This document shows positions 53,855 through 60,967 of a stretch of DNA of 64,000 nt, piece by piece (within the stretch, counting starts at the first letter, position 1; every line of letters begins with the position of its first letter). Source of the stretch: DATBJG01 sp963790545 (GTDB lineage: Bacteria > Acidobacteriota > Vicinamibacteria > Vicinamibacterales > JAMQPK01); NCBI GenBank assembly GCA_963790545.1, contig CAWBPA010000024.1, positions 248,001 to 312,000 on the forward strand, written 5' to 3'. The notes under the pieces are model-generated. The model made no database searches. It was given only the letters and a program-made list of their open reading frames with translations, and had not been told where the DNA came from. The position numbers and the translations under genes were made by a program.

Positions 53855-54337
53855 ATGTCGATTGACGCGCGAGCGTTCCGGCAGACCGTCGGACGATTTG
53901 CAACCGGTGTGACGGTCATCGCGACCGAGTTCAACGGCTCAATCAAGGCGATGACGGCGAACTCGTTCACGTCGTTGTCGCTGGATCCGCCTCTCGTCTT
54001 GTTCTGTGTGGGCACGAACACCAAGATGGGCCAGCTCATCCACCAGGCGACAGGATTCTCGGTCAACATCCTTCGTCAGGAACAGGAAGAGCTCTCGGCC
54101 TACTTCGCCGGCGTGTGGAAGCAAGCCGATCCGCCGCTGTTCTCGTTCGTCAGCTGGGACGGTGGACCGCTGCTCGAGGGTTGCCTTGCCGCACTCGGAT
54201 GCGCGGTCGAAAAGATCTACGAGGGCGGTGACCACTGGATTGTCATCGGCCGGGTACTGGCCCTCTATCGAAGCGAAGAGGCCCGTCCCCCACTCCTCTT
54301 CTGCGGTGGTCGTTACGTGGCACTGGGAGATCCCTGA
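53855..54337 (+). CDS. Flavin reductase (HpaC-like)
   Basis: 160 residues, split-barrel FMN/FAD-binding domain. It begins ARAFRQTVGRFATGVTVIAT and has MTANSFTSLSLDPPLVLFCV, FSVNILRQEQEELSAYFAG and a C-terminal DHWIVIGRVLALYRSEEARP-type strand with PLLFCGGRYVALG. HpaC-type enzymes reduce free flavin with NAD(P)H for the HpaB component. It lies 100 bases after the monooxygenase on the same strand, completing a two-component hydroxylase. ATG 53855 was preferred to GTG 53837. Confidence 0.9.
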   Translation: MSIDARAFRQTVGRFATGVTVIATEFNGSIKAMTANSFTSLSLDPPLVLFCVGTNTKMGQLIHQATGFSVNILRQEQEELSAYFAGVWKQADPPLFSFVSWDGGPLLEGCLAALGCAVEKIYEGGDHWIVIGRVLALYRSEEARPPLLFCGGRYVALGDP

Positions 54338-54344
54338 AACCGCT

Positions 54345-55118
54345 ATGCATGCCGCCAGAATCTGTTCGGGGTTGCTCCTGCTCGGCTTGGTGCTCCAGGG
54401 GGAACTGGTCTTCGCGCAGCACGAGACCGCGGCCGATATCGAGGACGGGGGCCGCGCGTTTCGCGACAGCTGCGCAAACTGCCACGGCCCCGACGGCGAC
54501 GAAATCCAGGGTATCGATCTCGGACGCGGCCAGTTCCGACGGCCATTGTCGAATGACGAGCTGATTCGCATCATTCGCAACGGGATTGCCGGAACGCCCA
54601 TGCCGCCGAGCAATTTCTCCGACGAACAGGCCGCGCGCATCGTCGCCTATCTGCGATCGACCGCGGCTTCCAAACGTAGCAGCTCGGTACCGGGTAATGC
54701 CGACCGGGGCAAGGCCGTGTTTGAGGGCGCGGGCACCTGTACGAACTGTCACCGGGTGAACGGCCGAGGCTCGCGGCTCGGTCCGGACCTCAGCAACATC
54801 GGTCAGCTTCGTCGGACGGTGGAACTCGAAACCTCCATCCTCGAGCCCGATACGGAGATCCTGCCTCCGAACCGGTTCTATCGTGTCGTCACGCGTGAAG
54901 GCGTGACGATCACCGGGCGGCTCCTCAACCTCGATACGTTTTCGGTGCAGATAATGGATGCAAAGGAACAGCTCAAGTCGTTTGCCAAATCAAATCTGCG
55001 CGACCACGGCTTCCTCGAGAAAACCACCATGCCGTCCTACCAGAACAAGCTCAACCCGCAGGAACTGGCGGATGTGGTCAGCTATCTCGCATCGCTGAAG
55101 GGCAGGGGCAATCCATGA
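54345..55118 (+). CDS. Exported diheme cytochrome c, partner of the quinoprotein
   Basis: 257 residues. A signal peptide (SGLLLLGLVLQGELVFA) precedes a first heme domain, CANCH (43-47) with TPMPPSNF as the Met side, and a second heme domain, CTNCH (132-136). The rest (LGPDLSNIG, ILEPDTEILPPNRFYRVVTREGVTITGRL-like parts, YQNKLNPQELADVVSYLASL) follows the pattern of the large PVC/Acidobacteria heme-binding family. Its end overlaps the PQQ-dehydrogenase start by four bases, so it should accept electrons from that enzyme in the periplasm. A paralogue with the same layout is at 62.5 kb. Confidence 0.88.
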   Translation: MHAARICSGLLLLGLVLQGELVFAQHETAADIEDGGRAFRDSCANCHGPDGDEIQGIDLGRGQFRRPLSNDELIRIIRNGIAGTPMPPSNFSDEQAARIVAYLRSTAASKRSSSVPGNADRGKAVFEGAGTCTNCHRVNGRGSRLGPDLSNIGQLRRTVELETSILEPDTEILPPNRFYRVVTREGVTITGRLLNLDTFSVQIMDAKEQLKSFAKSNLRDHGFLEKTTMPSYQNKLNPQELADVVSYLASLKGRGNP

Positions 55119-56791
55119 GGGTGCACGAGTTGAGAGTCGTCAGTCATCAATCGACAGTTGTCAGTCGTCAGTCGTCGGTCATCGGCCGTCGACTCCTGGC
55201 CCTGGTCGGGGTCCTGGTTCTTGGAGCGGTCGTTTCAGTTCGCGCTCAAGTGTCGTTCGAACGCATCCTCGATGCCGCGGCCGAGCCGCAGAACTGGCTG
55301 AGTTACTCCGGAACCGTCTTCAACGAGCGATACAGCCGGCTCACACAAATTACGCCGGCGAATGTCAAAGGTCTGGAGCTGCAGTGGATCTGGCAGGCGC
55401 GATCGCTGGAGAAATTCGAGGCCACCTCACTCGTGGTCGACGGTGTGCTGTACACGGTCCAGGCTCCCAACGACATCGTGGCGCTCGACGCCGCCACCGG
55501 GCGAGTGTTCTGGACGTTCGCGTACCAACCTTCGGCGGACGCGCGCACCTGCTGCGGTCGGGTCAATCGGGGCGTGGCGATTCTCGGCGATACGCTTTTC
55601 ATGGGCACCATCGATGCCCATCTGCTGGCCATCGACGCCAAGAGCGGTCAACTGCTCTGGAAAACGCAGGTGGCCAGCTCGGCGGCTCGATACTCAATCA
55701 CGCACGCGCCGCTCGTCGTCAAGGACAAGGTCATTGTGGGGACCGCCGGCGGCGACATGGGCATCCGTGGATTGGTTGCCGCTTTCGACGTGAAAACCGG
55801 CAAGGAGGTGTGGCGGTTCTACACGATTCCCGGACCCGGGGAGCCCGGGAACGAGACGTGGTCCGGCGATTCCTGGAAGACAGGTGGCGCCGGCGTATGG
55901 AACTCGGGCGCGTACGACCCGGAAACCAATCTTACCTACTGGGGCACCGGGAATCCGGCGCCGGACTGGGATGGGCGTCAGCGCCTTGGCGACAATCTGT
56001 ACAGCGATGCGGTGGTCGCCCTCGACGCGGATACCGGCCTGCTCAAATGGCATTACCAATTCACACCCCACGATGAGCTCGACTACGACTCCACGCAGGT
56101 GCCCGTTCTGGCGAACATCGATTGGCGCGGACGGCCGCGGAAAGTGATGCTATGGGCCAACCGCAACGGCCTTGCGTATGTGCTCGATCGCACGACAGGC
56201 GAGTTCCTGCTGGGACGCCCGTACGTCAAAGTGAACTGGATGGAAGGATTCGACCCGAAGGGGCGACCCATCCGGATCCCCGGCATGGTTCCAACGCCTG
56301 AAGGCACGCTCATCATGCCGACGGTGCTGGGCGCCACCAACTGGGCGCCTCCCTCTTTCAGCCCAAGAACCGGCCTGTTCTATGTCGCGTTGTGGGAAAA
56401 CACCGCCACAGTGGTCACCGAAGGAGGAAGACCGCGAGGGGTTGGCAACACTCCCATGGGACAGGCAATGCTGACGCCGAATTTCAAGAAAGAAGAGGAA
56501 GGATACGGCGCCGTTCGCGCGTTCGATCCGCAAACTCTCGACAAGAAGTGGGAGTTCAAGATGAACGACATTACCTGGGCGGGGGTACTGACAACGGCTT
56601 CGGATCTGTTGTTCAGCGGTGGCAAGGAAGGATATTTCTTTGCTCTCGATGCGCGTACGGGCGGTCTTTTGTGGAAGGCCGCGCTTGGGGGACAAGTCAA
56701 CAGCGGTCCGATGAGCTACGCGATCAACGGTCGACAGTACATCACGGTTGCGGCTGGCAACTCGCTCTTTGCGTTTGCGTTGCGACAGTAA
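55115..56791 (+). CDS. PQQ-dependent (quinoprotein) alcohol dehydrogenase-like protein
   Basis: 558 residues, periplasmic eight-bladed propeller. A helix RRLLALVGVLVLGAVVSVRA forms the signal peptide. Motifs are NWLSYSGTVFNERYSRLTQI, the vicinal Cys146-Cys147 ring near PQQ (ARTCCGRVNRG), WGTGNPAPDW, the acid segment HDELDYDSTQVP and propeller W-motifs (ALDAATGRVFWTF). It lacks a fused cytochrome domain, so the overlapping upstream diheme protein is its likely acceptor. Residues ~6-25 are encoded by a short-word repeat (55127-55190), so the true start may differ. The substrate is an alcohol or aldehyde, not identifiable here. Confidence 0.88.
   Translation: MRVHELRVVSHQSTVVSRQSSVIGRRLLALVGVLVLGAVVSVRAQVSFERILDAAAEPQNWLSYSGTVFNERYSRLTQITPANVKGLELQWIWQARSLEKFEATSLVVDGVLYTVQAPNDIVALDAATGRVFWTFAYQPSADARTCCGRVNRGVAILGDTLFMGTIDAHLLAIDAKSGQLLWKTQVASSAARYSITHAPLVVKDKVIVGTAGGDMGIRGLVAAFDVKTGKEVWRFYTIPGPGEPGNETWSGDSWKTGGAGVWNSGAYDPETNLTYWGTGNPAPDWDGRQRLGDNLYSDAVVALDADTGLLKWHYQFTPHDELDYDSTQVPVLANIDWRGRPRKVMLWANRNGLAYVLDRTTGEFLLGRPYVKVNWMEGFDPKGRPIRIPGMVPTPEGTLIMPTVLGATNWAPPSFSPRTGLFYVALWENTATVVTEGGRPRGVGNTPMGQAMLTPNFKKEEEGYGAVRAFDPQTLDKKWEFKMNDITWAGVLTTASDLLFSGGKEGYFFALDARTGGLLWKAALGGQVNSGPMSYAINGRQYITVAAGNSLFAFALRQ
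55127..55190. repeat. Short-word repeat inside the quinoprotein 5' coding region
   Basis: gtcgtcagtca, cgacagttgtcagtcgtcag and tcgtcggtcatcg are variants of one 7-10 base word. They encode the unusual VVSHQSTVVSRQSSVIG segment before the signal peptide. Confidence 0.55.
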
Positions 56792-56806
56792 GCGGACGGG
56801 GGGATT

Positions 56807-57883
56807 ATGACCTGGCGCCTGTGGCGATCGGGGTCGGCGATAGGTGCGGTAATGCTGGTGCTTCCGGGCGTTGCGACCGGTCACCCACGTGGCTTGCCAA
56901 CCGAAGCTCGCGTTGCCCAGCTTCCCGCTAAGGCTGGGCCACAACAGAGCGAAGGCTGGGTCCCGCCTCGCACCGCGGACGGGCAACCGGATCTGCAGGG
57001 GGTGTGGTTGAGCAATAGCGCGACGCCTCTGGAGCGACCCCAGGCTCTTGAGGGTAAATCACGACTCACCGACGATGAAGTGGCCGAACTGCAACGGCGC
57101 GCGGATCGGCTCTTCAAAGGCGGCGCAAGCGACTTTGCCGCAGGTGATGGGATCTTTCAGGCGGCGTGGACGAATCCCGCACAGTACAAGAACCCAAATG
57201 CGACCCATAGTTCCCAGGACATGGTCGACATGGTGTTCGACAATCGCACCTCGCTCGTCGTGGACCCTCCCAACGGCCGAATACCCACGCTGACGCCAGA
57301 AGCACAGGCCAGGCAAGCTGAGACGACCGCGGCCGGGCGACTCCCTGCGGGTCCCGAACACATCAACAACGCGTTGCGCTGCATCTCATGGAGCGTGCCA
57401 CGGCTTGGCGGGCGCTATGGCGCCGGCGATTTGGCGTTCTACCAGATCCTGCAAGCGCCCGGCTACGTGGTGCTCTATATGGAGACGGGCCACGAAGCGC
57501 GGATCATCCCGACCGACGGGCGTCCGGAGCTGTCACCTCACATTCGGCTTTGGAACGGCGACTCTCGAGGGCACTGGGAAGGGAACACACTGGTCGTCGA
57601 GACCAAGAACTTCGCTCCCACCAGCAACTTCATGGGAGCTGCAGAGCAGCTGCACGTGATTGAGCGCTTCACACGCGTTGCGCCAGACATGATTCACTAC
57701 GAGATGACCCTGACCGATCCGACCACGTGGACGAGGCCATGGAAGGCCATGATGCCCCTCCGTCAACGATCTGACCGGCTCTTCGAGTTTGCCTGCCACG
57801 AGGGAAACTTCCACATCATGTCGGGCATGTTGGCGGGAGCGCGCGTCCAGGAAGAAGCCGAGGCAGCGAGTGTCGGTCGTTAG
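56807..57883 (+). CDS. Exported protein of the conserved 'DLQGVW' family, function unknown
   Basis: 358 residues. A signal peptide (GSAIGAVMLVLPGVATG) precedes the hallmark PPRTADGQPDLQGVWLSNSATPLERP, then PNGRIPTLTPEAQ and a C-terminal half with LRCISWSVPRLGG, YMETGHEARIIPTDGRP, WNGDSRGHWEGNTLVVETKNF and ERFTRVAPDMIHYEMTLTDP. Many copies of this family occur in Acidobacteria and some Gammaproteobacteria, commonly beside oxidative or hydrolytic genes, but none is known to me to be characterised. The WEGNTLVVET and beta-strand pattern suggest a lipocalin-like barrel. It follows the quinoprotein by 15 bases, so it probably belongs to that unit. Confidence 0.85.
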   Translation: MTWRLWRSGSAIGAVMLVLPGVATGHPRGLPTEARVAQLPAKAGPQQSEGWVPPRTADGQPDLQGVWLSNSATPLERPQALEGKSRLTDDEVAELQRRADRLFKGGASDFAAGDGIFQAAWTNPAQYKNPNATHSSQDMVDMVFDNRTSLVVDPPNGRIPTLTPEAQARQAETTAAGRLPAGPEHINNALRCISWSVPRLGGRYGAGDLAFYQILQAPGYVVLYMETGHEARIIPTDGRPELSPHIRLWNGDSRGHWEGNTLVVETKNFAPTSNFMGAAEQLHVIERFTRVAPDMIHYEMTLTDPTTWTRPWKAMMPLRQRSDRLFEFACHEGNFHIMSGMLAGARVQEEAEAASVGR

Positions 57884-57928
57884 CTGACGAGTCCGCACTG
57901 TTCTGGTTCCCACGCCGAAGAACCATTC

Positions 57929-58528
57929 ATGAAACGCGTTTGTGTATTCACCGGCTCGAACTCAGGTTTTCGTCCAATCTATCGGAAGGTTGCTGAAGAG
58001 CTGGGGCGTACGCTCGCGGAGCGCCATCTCGGCCTGGTCTATGGCGGTGCTCGAGTCGGCCTGATGGGAATTCTGGCGAATGCCGTTCTCGGTTCCGGAG
58101 GTGACGTGACGGGCGTGATTCCTGCCGGGCTCGTGGAGAAAGAGGTCGGGCACAACGGCGTGGCGGATCTTCGGGTGGTTGGGTCCATGCATGAACGTAA
58201 GGCTTTGATGGCCGATCTCGCCGACGGTTTCGTCGCGTTGCCGGGTGGATGGGGAACGTTGGACGAGTTTTTCGAGATCCTCACCTGGGGGCAGCTGGGA
58301 CTCCATCAGAAACCGTGCGGCTTGCTCAATGTGCAGGGCTATTTCGACTCTTTGCTTTCCTTCGTCGAGCATTCAATCACAGAGGGATTCCTGAGGCGAG
58401 AGCACGGCTCGATGATCCGGGTATCCACTTCTCCCGGTGCCATACTGGACATGCTGGCTTCGTACGAACCGCCGACCGTCGAGAAGTGGATTGATCTTGG
58501 AGCAACCCATGGAACGACAAGCGATTAA
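57929..58528 (+). CDS. LOG-family (TIGR00730) nucleoside-5'-monophosphate phosphoribohydrolase
   Basis: 199 residues. The Rossmann-like fold begins [23 protein letters not shown] and includes [19 protein letters not shown]. The active-site motifs are [20 protein letters not shown] followed by [18 protein letters not shown], the PGGxGTxxE signature. The family cleaves AMP-type or cytokinin nucleotides at the base-ribose bond. Its end overlaps the cupin gene that follows by 20 bases, implying coupled expression. Its link with the oxidative genes around it is unclear. Confidence 0.92.
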   Translation: MKRVCVFTGSNSGFRPIYRKVAEELGRTLAERHLGLVYGGARVGLMGILANAVLGSGGDVTGVIPAGLVEKEVGHNGVADLRVVGSMHERKALMADLADGFVALPGGWGTLDEFFEILTWGQLGLHQKPCGLLNVQGYFDSLLSFVEHSITEGFLRREHGSMIRVSTSPGAILDMLASYEPPTVEKWIDLGATHGTTSD

Positions 58529-58874
58529 CTTGACGGACAAGCTCTCCCGGTTTTCGGATCACTGGTCACCGAAAATCATCGCGCAGCTGAACGACTACCA
58601 TTTCAAGTTGGTGAAATTCCAGGGAGAGTTCGTGTGGCACACCCACATGGACACCGATGAAGCGTTCCTCGTCCTTGAGGGTGCCATGACCATTCAGTTT
58701 CGAGACGGGGATGTCATCGTGTCGGCTGGTGAAATGCTCGTGGTCCCGAGAGGCGTCGAGCACAAGACGGCGGCCGGCCGCGTGTGCAAGGCGCTCATCG
58801 TGGAAAAAGCGGGTACCGTGAATACCGGCGACGCAACCAGCGACAAAACGGCGCCTGCCGACGCGTGGATCTAG
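58509..58874 (+). CDS. Single-cupin protein
   Basis: 121 residues. One cupin barrel with the full metal set: [16 protein letters not shown] (H, H, E) and [12 protein letters not shown] (H). ATG 58509 lies inside the end of the LOG gene, and the frame extends upstream without a better start. Small cupins of this type act as isomerases, dioxygenases or sensors. The C-terminus ([16 protein letters not shown]) is unremarkable. It may be cotranscribed with the LOG and YciI genes. Confidence 0.85.
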   Translation: MERQAINLTDKLSRFSDHWSPKIIAQLNDYHFKLVKFQGEFVWHTHMDTDEAFLVLEGAMTIQFRDGDVIVSAGEMLVVPRGVEHKTAAGRVCKALIVEKAGTVNTGDATSDKTAPADAWI

Positions 58875-58892
58875 GCCTGTTCGCGGTGAACC

Positions 58893-59198
58893 ATGCAGCA
58901 GTTGTTCGTCGTGATTCGTCGTCGAGGCCCTGCCTGGAACACATCCACATCCCTAGAGGACCAGAAGGACTGGAATGCGCACGCATCGTTCATGGATGCC
59001 CTCGAGGGAGAGGGGTTCGTTCTGCTTGGTGGCCCGCTTGAAGGCACCTCCGATGCGCTGCTTGTCGTGCGCGCCAGGAGTTCCGAGGAGATCGTCTCTC
59101 GCCTTTCGGCAGATCCGTGGACCGCGACCGATATTCTCTACACCGTCCAGATCAGTCCATGGACCTTGCGGCTTGGATCGCTTCCATCAAGACGATGA
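58893..59198 (+). CDS. YciI-like protein
   Basis: 101 residues, dimeric ferredoxin-like fold. It shows FVVIRRRGPAWNTSTSLEDQKDWNAHASFMDALEGEG (in parts: FVVIRRRG, DWNAHASFMDALEGEGFVLL) and DPWTATDILYTVQISPW. The histidine in AHASFM matches the conserved His of the YCII family. Members act as small lyases or hydrolases on chlorinated or aromatic ring products in some catabolic operons. It is 18 bases from the cupin gene on the same strand. Confidence 0.82.
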   Translation: MQQLFVVIRRRGPAWNTSTSLEDQKDWNAHASFMDALEGEGFVLLGGPLEGTSDALLVVRARSSEEIVSRLSADPWTATDILYTVQISPWTLRLGSLPSRR

Positions 59199-59222
59199 TC
59201 CGCGCAGGTCGGGGTGTCCGCG

Positions 59223-59438
59223 ATGATCTGCGTCGATCCGCGTCCCGTGTCATCCAAGATGATCCGCGTTAATCCGCGTCCCGTGTCGTCCAAGAGGATC
59301 CGCGTTAATCCGCGTCCCGTGTCGTCCAAGATGATCCGCGTTAATCCGCGTCCCGTGTCGTCCAAGATGATCCGCGTTAATCCGCGTCCCGTGTCGTCCA
59401 AGATGATCCGCGTTAATCCGCGTCCCGTGTCGTCCGTG
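59223..59438. repeat. Tandem array of six 36-bp units
   Basis: Six uninterrupted units start at 59223, 59259, 59295, 59331, 59367 and 59403. Units 2-5 are almost identical; the first and last vary. Each unit holds gatccgcgttaatccgcg and tcccgtgtcgtcc words. Because 36 is a multiple of three, both strands stay open across it. It lies in a convergent gap. Confidence 0.9.
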
Positions 59439-59446
59439 ATCAGCGG

Positions 59447-59998
59447 TTAGTGACCCGGCGTCATGATGTGCGCGGTGCTGGTTCCCGCATCCATGATCCA
59501 CGCTCCGCCCTCTTTTGGATTGTCCGGTAGGCCCGTCGTCGCGGTTGTTGCGCCGGGAACGGCGATGGTCGTGTGTCTCCGGGCCGTCGCCCGGTCTGGA
59601 CCATTCAGCGAGATAAACACTGAACCGTACTCTGGCTTCACACGAGTGCCATCCTTCTCCGCTGCCGCCAGCCGCGCCTGCAGGGCTTTCGCGTCGGCGC
59701 TTTCCATCTCGAACCGCCGGTTTTGAGCGACTCGCTCGAGGTTGCCAAGACTCGTGCACTGCGCTGCGAAGGCTGCTTCGCCTTTTTCGCCGGAGCGGTC
59801 GTAGCACACCAGGCGATTGGTCCCTTTCTTGAGCGTTTCGTAGGTGTAATCCGCGTTCCACTTGATGACGGTCGCCCCTTCGCGAGCCCGGTCGGGGGCC
59901 GCCGCGAGTGCGCGGTCGATAATTTCCGCGGGCGTTTGCGCAAATGCGCCGGTCGAAGCCGCCAATATGCCAAGAGCGATAAGGACGAGGTGCTTCAT
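59447..59998 (-). CDS. Exported protein of unknown function
   Basis: 183 residues. A clear signal peptide (MKHLVLIALGILAASTGAFA^Q) precedes a mixed helical and strand region with PAEIIDRALAAAPDRAREGATVIKW, LKKGTNRLVCYDRSG, FAAQCTSLGNLERVAQNRRFE and GSVFISLNGPDRATARRHTTI. The two cysteines could form a disulfide in the periplasm. I recognise no family with confidence; similar exported proteins occur as lone genes in Acidobacteria. An AGGAGA site lies before ATG 59998. Its end abuts the 36-bp array. Confidence 0.75.
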   Translation of the reverse strand: MKHLVLIALGILAASTGAFAQTPAEIIDRALAAAPDRAREGATVIKWNADYTYETLKKGTNRLVCYDRSGEKGEAAFAAQCTSLGNLERVAQNRRFEMESADAKALQARLAAAEKDGTRVKPEYGSVFISLNGPDRATARRHTTIAVPGATTATTGLPDNPKEGGAWIMDAGTSTAHIMTPGH

Positions 59999-60118
59999 GG
60001 GGGAATCTCCTCTTACGCCGGACGCACGGCCGGCAACGCTTGTTAGGACGACGACAGATTATAGGCCTCGAATCCTGAACGTAGGCGCCTGAATTTCTTG
60101 GGGTTAGAATCCAGTCAC

Positions 60119-60538
60119 GTGACCAGCATTGAAACGCTCATCGGAACGTACGAAGGGTCTGGAACCTGGCACGACGCCGCGGGAGCATCGGCGGCCTACA
60201 CCATCACGCAGACCAATGTGGTCACCAACCTTGGGTTCGATGTGACATTCAGACACGACTTCGAAGACGGCAGCGTCGTCGAGGCTCGTTTCAACATGAT
60301 CTGGATCGCGCCGTCTATCTTTCGGGTTGAGGCTGCCGGTTCACCGCTCGGCCACGGGTACGTCTTCGACAGCTACTGCCATTACCACATGAAGGTCGGC
60401 GAAGCGTTTGTAGAGGCGAGTTATCGCGGAAGCGGCAATGATCTGGAAGTGCACGGATCCAGTACCAGGAACGCGGACGGCAACTACATCGCGTGGAAGG
60501 AGACCCTACGTCGGACGTCAGCGTCACACGGTACTTAA
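60119..60538 (+). CDS. Conserved hypothetical small beta-barrel protein
   Basis: 139 residues from GTG 60119 (VTSIETLIGTYEGSGTWHDAAG); TTG 60098 is an alternative. Alternating strands (AAYTITQTNVVTNLGFDVTFRHDF, VVEARFNMIWIAPSIFRVEA, EVHGSSTRNADGNYIAWKETL) suggest a lipocalin or THAP4/nitrobindin-like barrel. GTYEGSGTW near the N-terminus resembles the conserved G..xG.W of that fold. No signal peptide is present. A 22-base palindromic terminator follows. Confidence 0.65.
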   Translation: MTSIETLIGTYEGSGTWHDAAGASAAYTITQTNVVTNLGFDVTFRHDFEDGSVVEARFNMIWIAPSIFRVEAAGSPLGHGYVFDSYCHYHMKVGEAFVEASYRGSGNDLEVHGSSTRNADGNYIAWKETLRRTSASHGT

Positions 60539-60558
60539 GAGTCCGAGCCTGAGCGACC

Positions 60559-60578
60559 GGCGGGGCTAAACACCCGCC
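60559..60578. terminator. Palindrome between convergent genes
   Basis: GGCGGG pairs with CCCGCC around gctaaaca, followed by TCTACC. It matches the 48057-48080 element in sequence and in position between convergent genes. Confidence 0.45.
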
Positions 60579-60592
60579 TCTACCGAACCCGG

Positions 60593-60820
60593 TCAGATCT
60601 CTTCGTACAACGCCAGCGGGCCACCCGCCGTGCGCCTGAAGGTTCGGATCTCTGGCGCCAGCCCTAAGGCACGCGTCGCGTGCACCATACCGGGTGGAAC
60701 CGTCGTCAGTTGATACTCAGGCGGAAGCGGCGGCTCGAGCAAATGAATCGCGAGCTTGCCGTCTGCGCTGACAAACAAACACGCGAGCGTGGTGACTTTC
60801 ATCATGGCCGACTTAGTCAC
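60593..60820 (-). CDS. Small hypothetical protein
   Basis: 75 residues: MTKSAMMKVTTLACLFVSAD then LAIHLLEPPLPPEYQLTTVPPG and a C-terminal RTFRRTAGGPLALYEEI. The composition looks protein-like, not like a random GC frame. I do not recognise a family. Either Met1 or Met6/Met7 could be the start. It lies between convergent and codirectional neighbours without overlap. Confidence 0.45.
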   Translation of the reverse strand: MTKSAMMKVTTLACLFVSADGKLAIHLLEPPLPPEYQLTTVPPGMVHATRALGLAPEIRTFRRTAGGPLALYEEI

Positions 60821-60967
60821 CGCGCCTTGTGCGATGACTCCTCCATCGCCTGCTCCGAACCTTCTGTATTAGAAGCAAGCTCGCCCGGCAATAGTGCAAC
60901 TTGCGTGCCCAGCTCAAGACGAGATTTTTGGACAATTTCAAGACACACGAAGCACACGCCCTGTATC

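Noticed and set aside
59223..59438. CRISPR array (36-bp repeats)
   Set aside because: The 36-bp units are directly adjacent without unique spacers, and no cas gene is in the window.
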